From: Irineochytrium annulatum
Lineage: Eukaryota > Chytridiomycota > Chytridiomycetes > Chytridiales > Chytridiaceae
DNA length: 21,268 nucleotides
Reading direction: 5' to 3'
NCBI GenBank assembly: GCA_027600665.1
Contig: JADGJL010000433.1
Coordinates: forward strand, 1-21,268
Positions 1 through 7,888 of this stretch are shown piece after piece (the stretch's first letter is position 1; each line of letters begins with the position of its first letter). Made by a program: the position numbers and the translations under genes. A model generated the notes under the pieces. That model searched no databases. It was not told where the DNA came from and saw only the letters and a list, made by a program, of their open reading frames with translations.

Positions 1-467
1 GGGTGAGCGGGTTGAGTGGGATGGAGTTGGTGGAGGTGCTGGAGGAGAGGGGTGAGTTTTTTTTATTTTTTTTTGGTTTTAGGAGAGATAGGGTGGAGGG
101 GCGCGAAGGGAGGTTTTGAGGCGTGGTTGTGAGCTCAGCAGACGACGCGAGCGGTGGATATGAAAGGGAGAACCGAGTGGGAGCATTGCATCTTGTCGTC
201 CATCCCCTCCCTCTCTCCAAGCTAACCCTGTTGCTCCCCTCCATAGGCTTCACAGACCTCGATTCCCTCCCCCGCGAACAACAGCTCCACTTGCTCTCGG
301 AGCACTGCAATTTTACGCGTTCGCTCTCCCACACTCTGATCTCGACGCGCGCCGCCATTCCGGATGACGTCGAGCCCGTCCCCGCGGGCGCGCTGACGGC
401 CAATGAGCTGACGGCCGTCGCGGCCGCGCTGTTGACCGCGAGGGCGTTGGGGGTTAGGACCTTTTAA
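1..467 (+). CDS. 3' end of an unrecognised protein-coding gene (partial, last two exons)
   Basis: Two exons can be joined: 1-51 (reading from base 3) and 247-467, across a 195-nt intron at 52-246 with donor GTGAGT and a pyrimidine-rich acceptor ending CCATAG, with CTAAC about 25 nt upstream as a likely branch point. The junction is phase 1 and the frame stays open to a TAA at 465-467, giving the last 89 residues. They include SEHCNFTRSL, then a Pro/Val stretch (DDVEPVPAG), then a helical Ala/Leu-rich end closing in GVRTF. A much shorter intron ending at 82 would be only 31 nt and was not chosen. I do not recognise the family. The rest of the gene lies upstream of the window. It is convergent with PRO1. 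The intron is the main support for reading this as a real gene. Confidence 0.6.
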
Positions 468-825
468 GAATGTTGGAAGTGAGGAAAGGATGGGGAGGGG
501 GGAGGAGAGGGGACTTAACACTGACGAACTTGCGTGTTCGAGGCTGAATTCATTAGTAATTAATTTTTCGATTTTGGTAAAATACACGATACAATGTATT
601 ATATTTATGTTGCTAGATTGCCTTCATTAAATCGTATGTTTTGGGCTATAGGTCGTACACCAAAAGCTTGATAATCTAACTCGCTTGTCTACGTTCTTTA
701 ACTGTGCTGCCTTGGAATGATAGTGGCACCAATGATGTAAAGTATATGTAATAGATGCATCAACGTGATCAACCACGCTCCCTGCTACGCCAACAGCCAA
801 CCAAATGCCCAACCCCTTCCAATCA
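468..825. other. Convergent intergenic spacer between the 5'-most gene and PRO1
   Basis: About 360 bp between two gene 3' ends. It turns AT-rich from roughly 540 to 760, as expected for two facing 3' UTRs and polyadenylation regions. The minus-strand open frame at 627-839 has no recognisable motif and lies in the likely 3' UTR of PRO1. I see no RNA gene here. Confidence 0.5.
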
Positions 826-2430
826 TCACTCAAACCCAACTAATGTGACCGCCAAATTATCCCGATGTACCACATGATCCGAGTCCATATACCCCAGCCT
901 CTCTAAAATCTCCCTGCTCCTACACCCCTTGATCCTCGCGATCTCGGCGCTACTGTAATTCACTATCCCTTTTCCGACCTCGATCAACCGCTCCTCGTCC
1001 CCCGCCATCCCTTCACCGGTGTATCCCTCAAGACCGCGCAGGTTAACGGCGCGCGTCATGACCCGGACGCATTGGTTCGCGGAGAAAAGGCCATCGACGC
1101 CTACGACGCCCGCGGCGAAGAGGGACGACCGATTGCCCCTCCGCGCCACGGCCCGGACGGCACCGGCGTCAAGCACAAGCGACCCATGTGTCGCGAGCCC
1201 ATGCAGGATCCACCACTTCCGATCCACCATCGGGTTCGGCTTCGCCAGGAAGTGCGTCCCGATTGTTGGCGCGAACGCGCTGGCTGAAGGGGATCGGGAG
1301 TGGGCCGCGACCTCGTCGAGGATGTCGACGATACGCTGGGGCTGGGAGCCGAGGGTGATGATGGTGGTGCAGCCCGCGGCGGTCGCAAGGTCGGCGGCGA
1401 TAAGTTTTGTCACCATGCCGCCCGTACCGAGGGAGGAACCGGGGGATGTCACTGTTACTGTTGTGCGGGTTGGGGTGGGGTTAGTAAGTGGAAAGGCGGA
1501 GGTAAGGTAATAGGAAAGAAGGGCGCCGGACGCTTCGCCTCAATTGCGGGAGGCTACCATCGATTGGGAGCCTACCGGTCCCCTCCTAAGTATTCTCCCC
1601 GACATACCTTCCTCCCGCAACTTCGCGATATCCTCCACAACCCTAACTGCCTTGGCCTCCGGGTTCGTCCTCGGGTTATCTGTATACAGGCACTCGACAT
1701 CCGTGCACAGGAACAGGTAATCGGCGTTCACCATCCCCGCCGTGATGGCCGAAAGCGTATCATTGTCGCCGAACCTGATTTCGGCGTTCGAGACGGTGTC
1801 GTTCTCGTTCACGATAGGGACCACGGACATGGCGAGAAGCTCCTTGAAAGTGTTGCAGGCATTCAAGTATTGGGCTCTCTGTTTCGGAGGGGAGCGTGGT
1901 TAATGCCTCTGCTTCGCAGTCCTTCTTTACCAACCAACATACCTCCGCCAACGTATCCCTCGTCAACAGTATCTGCGCAATAGCCACATCGAACCTGCCA
2001 AACAGGTCATCATACAACGCCATCAGCCTCCCCTGCCCGACGGCCGCGACGGCCTGCACCTGGCTCAGATGCTTTGGCCTCTTTTCCAAGTTCAGCCTCT
2101 TCAACCCGACGCCCACGGCGCCTGAGGACACGATCACGACGGCGTGGCCGAGCGAGCGAAGTCGGACGACGGTCTCGACCAGGAGGGAGAGGTTGGAGAG
2201 CTTGGGGAAGAAGGTGCGTTCGTCGCAGATTGAGGATGTGCCAAGCCTGTTGTTCAGGAGCATCAGCACGACCTCTTAAACCTCAAAATGAAATACTTTA
2301 TGACTAAAGTCAGCCCCCCCTTTGGGTTTGTGCTCCTGTATTGTGATCTGGCGTTTTTTGGAGGGAGGAGGTCGCTGTTGGAGAGGGCCGGCGAGGGGAC
2401 CGCGGAGGCAGCCAGCTGGGAGGTGGACAT
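826..2430 (-). CDS. PRO1: Glutamate 5-kinase (gamma-glutamyl kinase) with C-terminal PUA domain
   Basis: Four exons: 2430-2297, 2246-1943, 1878-1608, 1451-826; introns of 50, 64 and 156 nt; 444 aa, close to the yeast Pro1 length. The enzyme phosphorylates L-glutamate with ATP to gamma-glutamyl phosphate, the first step of proline synthesis, in the cytosol. The amino-acid kinase fold shows as LVIKLGTSS (residues 41-50, catalytic Lys45 split by intron 1), [11 protein letters not shown] (82-92), IVNENDTV (168-175), FGDNDTLSA (182-190) and GSSLGTGGM (241-249). A PUA domain follows at about 325-410, then the fungal-type ending with NYSSAEI and HRDNLAV. Intron donors are GTATTT, GTATGT and GTATGT; the third intron has a clear TTACTAAC branch point. 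The start is the first ATG upstream in the intron-1-joined frame and gives a 37-residue N-terminal extension before the kinase fold. No key residue is missing. The gene is divergent from the relic at 2606. Confidence 0.96.
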
Positions 2431-2605
2431 CGCGTGTCGCGACGTTCAGATCAATAATGAGATGCCGGAACTGATGGGGAGATGTGAAATTGACAGCTGT
2501 TGCAGTGTTTCCACCTGATTGCCCTGCGACCCCAACGGCAGTGGCCTTTCTGCGGCACCCACGTTGCAAGCCTGCAGAATCTCTTGTGCTGTCGTCGACG
2601 CCAAC
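2431..2605. promoter_or_regulatory. Short divergent promoter region between PRO1 and the relic at 2606
   Basis: 175 bp lie between the PRO1 start codon (minus strand) and the first ATG of the plus-strand coiled-coil relic. PRO1 transcription must begin here or inside the relic. No TATA box or named site stands out. The call rests on position only. Confidence 0.4.
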
Positions 2606-3152
2606 ATGACGAGAATTGTTGAATTTCCAGCCGACCGCCCCCTCACTGGCGACGAGTCAACCGAGATCGCGATCAACGCGTTCCGGGCCGCCGTCGAGAT
2701 TCAAGTCCTCCCCGTCGCAGAGGCAGCGGTATGTATTTGTGATTTGCACAAGTCATTAAAGCGGTAGGTATGCTGACACAACAACAGAAACCGGATGAGG
2801 CCTCGCATGGGGCCAGGGAGGACAACTCGAGGATGAGGGGAAGATTGCGGAGTTGGGGACAACATAGACAACCTCACTGGCCGTCATAAGCTTCGGCTTC
2901 GTGAGAACGAGACCTTGCATGACCAGATGCAACTCCGCAATGAGGTCTCCGAGCCAAGGATGAGCTTCAACACAGCGATGGTTGAGTGGTGAGCTCAGAA
3001 GGAGGAGTTGACTGCCTGCGCTGGAGACGACCACGCAGAGTTGACCGCGCGAACACAAACCTTTTAAACCGGTCGCCACGCTGGAGACGGACAACAAGGA
3101 CGTCTACCGTGCCCTGGCTGATTTGGTGTTAAAGAATGACGTCACGGCGTAG
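2606..3152 (+). pseudogene. Decayed coiled-coil protein gene with a still well-formed intron
   Basis: From the ATG at 2606 a frame reads MTRIVEFPADRPLTGDE and on to 2728. A textbook intron follows (2729-2787, donor GTATGT, CTGAC branch-like site, acceptor CAACAG, phase 0). After it the protein-like reading is scattered over all frames with stops between them: 2788 onward opens with KPDEASHGAREDN; a second frame gives DNIDNLTGRHKLRLRENE and DQMQLRNEV and meets TGA near 2991; a third gives VATLETDNKDVYRALADL and ends at the TAG at 3150-3152. The pieces are charged and heptad-like, typical of a coiled coil. Several frameshifts and stops in sequence that otherwise keeps coding character suggest a pseudogene. 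Extra unrecognised introns are the alternative. I cannot name the family. Confidence 0.5.
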
Positions 3153-3822
3153 CCCGCTAGCTAACTGCACATTCTGTAAGCGGCGCTGAAAGTCGAGGTC
3201 GATCTGAGGTTGGGAGAGACGCCGGAGGCCGGCGAGGGGAGAGGGGCACTTGGGACGACGAAGGCCCGCAGCCTCCTTACGCTTCACTCTCTTTCTTCTC
3301 TCGGCGACCATCGCACCAGAGCCCCGGATCGCGAGATGGTCCGACAGGTACAGGCTTCATATCAATAGTTGATTTCAGGTCTTAGTGACAAATCCTCCTT
3401 CGTTGCGCAAGATTTTTGGAATTAAATACGAACAGAAACTAAACGTGTGTGTTATTCAACACGTCGCCCCCATCTGGGAGATGATGTCCAGTATTCATCA
3501 GAAGCGTAAACACATACACACATCCATAAAGCAGAGCCGCCGACACGACAAGAAGAAAACAAAGCAGGGACAAATAGGTAATGTGAACTAGGAAAAAATT
3601 ACAGGCATTTAGCAAAGGAAGAGGGTCAAAATGTTCGCCCTCCCGTCAAAGCACACACAAGCGACATTTAACTCGAAGTTACAACCAAGAAGTAATACCA
3701 ACGCACAAGGGTGACAAGGGTGTCAAGCATAACGGACACGAACACGATGAGGGTTCCCCACTAATAAATGAGTTCGATCTACGAAACCAAAATCTAATGA
3801 AGAGCGTAAGTTTCAAAAAAAT
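3153..3822. other. Intergenic region downstream of ILV5
   Basis: About 670 bp. The left part (to about 3311) is GC-rich and holds a 60-codon minus-strand frame starting at 3311 (MVAERRKRVKRKEAAG), very basic and without a recognisable domain. It may be a further piece of the neighbouring relic or chance. From 3360 to 3822 the sequence is AT-rich and fits the 3' UTR and downstream flank of ILV5, which is transcribed leftward. I see no tRNA or repeat here. Confidence 0.45.
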
Positions 3823-5316
3823 TTACTGGGACTCGGGCCTCAGGCTCCTGACAGTCACACCAGCGCGCCACATCTCGGACTCGCGGATCTCCTTGAGCTC
3901 GGCCTCGAGCCTCTCGCGGTAGTCCGGCCGGCCGTTCTCGGTGATAGAGCGCTGGGACTCGGAGCCGTTGGCAACGGCGGCATATAGACGCTATTTTCAA
4001 AAACGAGAGAGGATAAAAACGGTCAGCACATTATTCAGCAGTGAAAAGAGGGGTATAACAAAGAGAAGACCAAAAAATTAAACAAACCTCGAACACGGGC
4101 TTGGTGGCCGCATAGAACTCGGGTGCCCAGTCCAACGCCCCCCTCCTGGCCGTGGTGGAGCAGTTGTCGTACATCCAGTCCATGCCCTTGGCGCCAATCA
4201 AGGGGTAGAGCGACTGCGTGGCCTCCTCGACCGTCTCGTTGAAGGCCTCCGAGGGCGAGTGGCCGTTCTTGCGGAGAACCTCGTACTGGGCCTTGAACAT
4301 GCCCTGGATCGCGCCCATGAGGACGCCGCGCTCACCCGTCAAGTCGGAGAAGACCTCCTTGTCGCTAGAAAACGAGGCGGAGGTTTAGTTCGTTGTCAAT
4401 GATGAAGAGGGGGAAAGAGGGAGGTGAAGACTCACAAGGTCGTCTCGTACAGGTAACCGGATCCGATCGCGACACCGAGCCCGAATGCGCGCTCCCGGGC
4501 CTTCCCGCTGACGTCCTTCCAGATCGCGACGGACGAGTTGATGCCCCTTCCCTCGAGGAACAGCGAGCGAACGGTCGCGCCCGAGCCCTTGGGCGCGGCC
4601 AGGATGACGTCCACGTCCTCGGGGGGAGTGATGCCCGTCTGCTGGTGGAAGACTACGCCGAACCCGTGCGAGAAGTACAGCGTCTTCCCCTTCGTGATGA
4701 AGGGCTTCATGGCGGGCCAGAGCTCCTTTTGGGCGGCGTCGGACAGGAGGTTCATGATGACGGTGCCCTTCTCACAGGCCTCCTCGATGCTGAACAGGGT
4801 CTTGCCAGGGACCCACCCGTCGGCCTGGGCCTGGCGCCAGGAGTGGCCGTCTTTACGGACTCCGACGATGACCTTGAGGCCGTTGTCGCGCATATTCAGG
4901 GATTGGGCCATGCCCTGGGTGCCGTACCCGATCACGGCCATGGTATCGTTGCCGAAAAGCTGGGCGAGCTTCTCACGCGGGTAGTCAGAGCGCTCCCAGA
5001 CGGTCTCGCGCGTGCCAGCGAAGTCGAGCGTCTTTACGCCGCGGGTTTGGTTGTGCTGGTTTAGGGAAAGAGGCGGGTCAGAATAAGGATGCAAAAGTCG
5101 TATTGCATGCAATCAAGAATGCAAGAATAACATGATGGAACTTACCATGACGGAAGTAGATCTAGGGATCGCGGTCCGGGAGCGGGAGATCGTGGGCGCA
5201 GAGGAGAAGTTCGCGACATGCTGACATTGCCGGTTCAAGGCGGCAGCGGCTGAAGAAGACGGCCTCCGGGCCGAGTTGACGGCGGCGCGGGCGATGAGGG
5301 CGGGCGTGGGCGACAT
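3823..5316 (-). CDS. ILV5: Ketol-acid reductoisomerase, mitochondrial (acetohydroxyacid reductoisomerase)
   Basis: Four exons: 5316-5146, 5055-4436, 4364-4088, 3990-3823; introns of 90, 71 and 97 nt; 411 aa (yeast Ilv5 is about 395). The enzyme converts 2-acetolactate or 2-aceto-2-hydroxybutyrate with NADPH and Mg2+ to dihydroxy acids for valine, leucine and isoleucine synthesis. Exon 1 is a mitochondrial presequence: MSPTPALIARAAVNSARR, rich in Ala, Ser and Arg with no acidic residue. The Rossmann domain shows VIGYGTQGMAQ (98-108) and the phosphate-binding VGVRKDGHSW. The knotted all-helical domain begins at FSDLTGERG, with Mg2+ ligands Asp271 and Glu275, and includes the substrate-site CSTTARRGALDW. 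The ending WRAGVTVRSLRPESQ matches the eukaryotic/fungal C-terminus. All junctions keep phase. It is divergent from the gene at 6166 across about 850 bp. Confidence 0.97.
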
Positions 5317-6165
5317 GGTTGTATGGAGATGAATGCGATGATGGGTTGCTGCTCGGGGGATTCTTTCGATTTTTGAAGTTCGGACGTCACCGGCGATGGG
5401 CGGCGCCCTCGAGATTGAAAATTCTCCTTGATGAAGTGGTAAAGATGCAACTGAAACTTGATCTTGCAGCCAATCGCGCCTGACTCCCTTATCAAATACA
5501 TTCAGAAGATCCTGATGCGTGATGGCTGTCGATGGGCGTCCGGCAGACGTTACGTCGTGGGCGATCAGCGATGGAAGGAAGGAGCTGACCAGTCCAATGA
5601 AAAGAACCAACCCGCGCAAATCCTGCGGCAGCTCCGTTTGCAGTAACTAAATAGTTGTTCCTCATCACCTTTAAAGTGGTGCATCGTTGACGCCATTAAG
5701 TGCAGTGGAGATAACCAGGCTCATTGCCTTCGCTTCGTGTCGGCGAGATTGGTTGTATTTCACCCGTTCATTATCATAGATCCTGTAAATAATGTTCGGG
5801 ATCCCATTAAACTTGTTCATACGGCAATTGTTATCTGTCAACTTTGACGTTTTGATCGTCAAATTCCCATCTTCCACTAAACAGTGGCCGTCATGCCGGG
5901 CTCATAGCGCCGCCCGCTTGATGGGCGTGGCGCTCATCAACGCCTCGCACGCCGACTGGGGCCCAACGCTCGCTGCAGCCACGTATCAGCGCAAGGTCCA
6001 ATTCTGGAGATTTTGAATTGAAGTCGTTTCCCTCAGGGCTCTCCCCCATCCTCGGCGCCTCCCGCGATATAAACGATCGGCCCCCGGACCCTCTCACGCT
6101 TCAACCTCCCGTTCCCTCCGTCCTCGTCGCCCTCGATCCTCTCCCCATCCCGCAACTCCGACAAT
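5317..6165. promoter_or_regulatory. Divergent promoter region between ILV5 and the tail-anchored protein gene
   Basis: Both flanking genes start outward from this 849-bp region, so it must hold both promoters. CCAAT pentamers on the plus strand occur at 5469, 5594 and 5998. Four HGATAR-type sites lie at 5488-5494 (CTTATCA), 5709-5714 (AGATAA), 5771-5776 (TTATCA) and 5831-5836 (TTATCT), a number close to chance for this length. The middle (about 5640-5880) is AT-rich and contains no convincing coding frame. Confidence 0.45.
6068..6073 (+). promoter_or_regulatory. TATA-box-like element of the tail-anchored protein gene
   Basis: TATAAA sits in otherwise GC-rich sequence 93 nt upstream of the ATG at 6166, a plausible distance for a TATA element with a short leader. 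It is followed by a pyrimidine-rich stretch (about 6076-6160) that could hold the start sites. The function is inferred from position and motif only. Confidence 0.4.
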
Positions 6166-7095
6166 ATGACCCGCTCCGACTCCACTAAGCAGTCCATGGC
6201 GGCCCCGGCGCCCGTCCCGGCCGCCTCGTCCCCGGTCTCCTGGCTCATCCAGTCCATGCCCTTCTTCAACACCACCGCCAAGACCGGCCCCGGCGCCACC
6301 TCCAAGCTCGGCGTCGCGATCCCGGCCCGCCTGGCCTCCCTCCCTCGCAACGACTCCAACCCGAACCTCCACCAAATCAAGGACCTCCTCACCCCTCTCT
6401 CCTCCCGCGCCTCCCCGACACGCGAGGGCAAGGACTACCAAACCGCGCACGAGCGCCAGACAGCCAAGTTCGCCCCTGGACGCGACAACGCGTCCACGGC
6501 CGGCAAGCCCCCCGGCGTAGGGCGCACGGGCATTATGGCGCGATCCCCCGGCTCCAACAGCCCGACCGGATCCGCCTCCAGCGCCACCAGCAGCAGCAGC
6601 AAAATGAGGGACGAGCACGAGCCCCCAAGCCCCGTGTGGACCTGGACGGAGATGTGCGCGTCCGTTCCCATCATCCCGCCGGCCGGTCGTGAGTCCTTCA
6701 CGCTCGCCCCGCCCTCTTCGGGGCCGGGCGCCACGCCCGCGTCTTCGCCCGTCAAGCCCGTGGTGCAGCAACAGCAGCAGCAGTCGGCCGTGCGCAACAG
6801 GAAGGCCGTCGTCTCGCCGCTGGCGCCTGGCAAGCTGACGTACGCGCAGGTCACGGCCAAGGGGTTGAAGGCTTCGACGACGCCAAAGGGAAAGGCGGGG
6901 AGCCCAGCGCAGAGGGCGCTCGAGAGGCTGACCGGTTCGCCCGTCCGCTCGCAGATGCAGGCGAGGGGAGTCGTCGCGGCGGTGATTATTCCGGTCACGC
7001 TTGTGATGGTCGCGGCGGTGGGCGTTATCGCGATGCTGATGATGTCGGAGGCTGTCAGGGGACGCGTGTGGGAGTCGGTTCTAGGCAGAATTTGA
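6166..7095 (+). CDS. Ser/Pro-rich protein with a single C-terminal transmembrane segment (putative tail-anchored protein), unknown function
   Basis: An intronless 309-aa frame. The start is the first ATG, in context ACAATATGAC, with a second in-frame ATG at codon 11. Residues 1-265 are low in order and rich in Ser, Pro, Ala and Thr, with a Gln run at 201-206. A hydrophobic segment at about 268-293 (VVAAVIIPVTLVMVAAVGVI) is followed by a 16-residue tail with both charges, so topology fits a tail-anchored protein inserted after translation, with the bulk in the cytosol or nucleoplasm. There is no signal peptide. Minimal proline-directed kinase consensus sites (S-P-x-R/K) occur at SPTR 83-86, SPVK 194-197 and SPVR 258-261, the last just before the membrane segment. 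N-terminal WLIQSMPFF and the central VWTWTEM are the only hydrophobic patches outside the anchor. I do not recognise the family. Coding-like codon use and the distinct anchor argue for a real gene over the overlapping antisense frames. Confidence 0.75.
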   Translation: MTRSDSTKQSMAAPAPVPAASSPVSWLIQSMPFFNTTAKTGPGATSKLGVAIPARLASLPRNDSNPNLHQIKDLLTPLSSRASPTREGKDYQTAHERQTAKFAPGRDNASTAGKPPGVGRTGIMARSPGSNSPTGSASSATSSSSKMRDEHEPPSPVWTWTEMCASVPIIPPAGRESFTLAPPSSGPGATPASSPVKPVVQQQQQQSAVRNRKAVVSPLAPGKLTYAQVTAKGLKASTTPKGKAGSPAQRALERLTGSPVRSQMQARGVVAAVIIPVTLVMVAAVGVIAMLMMSEAVRGRVWESVLGRI

Positions 7096-7888
7096 TCGTG
7101 ATGGGGTCTACTTAGCGCTCTACTCGTGTACCTTTTTTTGTATTCCTTTTGCCGCGCGCCTTTTCGTTTATTAACTGGATGTTTTATGTTCTGACTCTTA
7201 TACCTGTCCCGATTCTTTATACCTAAGGCGCGTTTTACTAAACCTACTTGTCCTGAAAAAATAAACTGCGAATCTGAAATATGGCTTATGTTTGACTGCG
7301 GCGGCAAACGAGCAAGGCGAATTGATCTTCCAAAGATCAAGGCGAATTAATATAGATACTTCCGACACTGATGCAGATCTTCCAACTCTGAATGTATTGC
7401 TAAACGAGTCCAGCACTCGAATAAAAATATAATAAGTGACAGATGTCGAAAAGTTAAAACGAATGAACAAATATGCGTGCATTACCGTACGTGGAGAGTA
7501 AGGGGCCAAACTCGAGGGAAATTCCATGAAGAACAACAATCGAAAGTAGGGGGAAGGGCAGCAAAGTGAGAAAGAACGTTACAACAAAGAAACTGAAGAA
7601 GAATGCAAATGTTGAACAACATACAAATTTACGAGAGGCACCCATTGAAACCAAAGTAAGGACGCAAAAGAGAAAATTGAAGATGTGTTTATACAAGAGG
7701 ATAGGTGAGCATCCTGGGACCCCTGTTCCCAAAGCCGCGTGTTTAAAAACCCTCTCTAGGGGTGCACATCTCCTCGGACACCCTTTTACACAAATGGCAT
7801 GCAAGACACTGACGAAACCAAGCGGGACAAAAGCGGGACAGGTGGTACCCGAAGCTAATACAAAGAAATAAATCGGAGCAATAAAAAT
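7096..7888. other. Convergent intergenic region between the tail-anchored gene and the IP6 kinase gene
   Basis: About 790 bp of AT-richer sequence between two gene 3' ends. Open frames on both strands here lack motifs and show no coding-like composition. Short repeats are present around 7313-7384 (listed separately). I see no RNA gene. Confidence 0.5.
7313..7384. repeat. Cluster of short direct repeats in the 3' intergenic region
   Basis: CAAGGCGAATT occurs at 7313-7323 and again at 7338-7348. GATCTTCCA occurs at 7324-7332 and again at 7376-7384. The first GATCTT also pairs with AAGATC at 7334-7339 to form a small hairpin. The units are too short and too few to be a recognised element; local duplication is the simplest reading. 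Confidence 0.4.

Noticed and set aside
3385..3591. A 68-codon plus-strand frame with a Lys/His/Gln-rich product
   Set aside because: It lies in the AT-rich 3' flank of ILV5, has no motif, and its composition follows base bias.
4393..5064. Plus-strand frames of 223 and 148 codons inside ILV5
   Set aside because: They are shadows of the conserved ILV5 exon on the minus strand and carry no recognisable domain.
5488..5836. Four HGATAR-type sites in the ILV5 promoter region as a sign of control by the nearby GATA factor
   Set aside because: The motif is expected about two to three times by chance in roughly 850 bp on both strands, and the region is locally AT-rich, so four sites are not meaningful without conservation.
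6435..7340. A 301-codon minus-strand frame opposite the tail-anchored protein gene (and a 225-codon one at 6094-6771)
   Set aside because: Long antisense frames are common opposite GC-rich coding sequence. These lack domains, while the plus-strand product has a clean membrane anchor, a TATA element and a sensible start.
7566..7871. A 101-codon plus-strand Lys-rich frame between the tail-anchored gene and KCS1
   Set aside because: Its starting methionine codon is not ATG, it has no motif, and the Lys richness reflects A-rich intergenic DNA.
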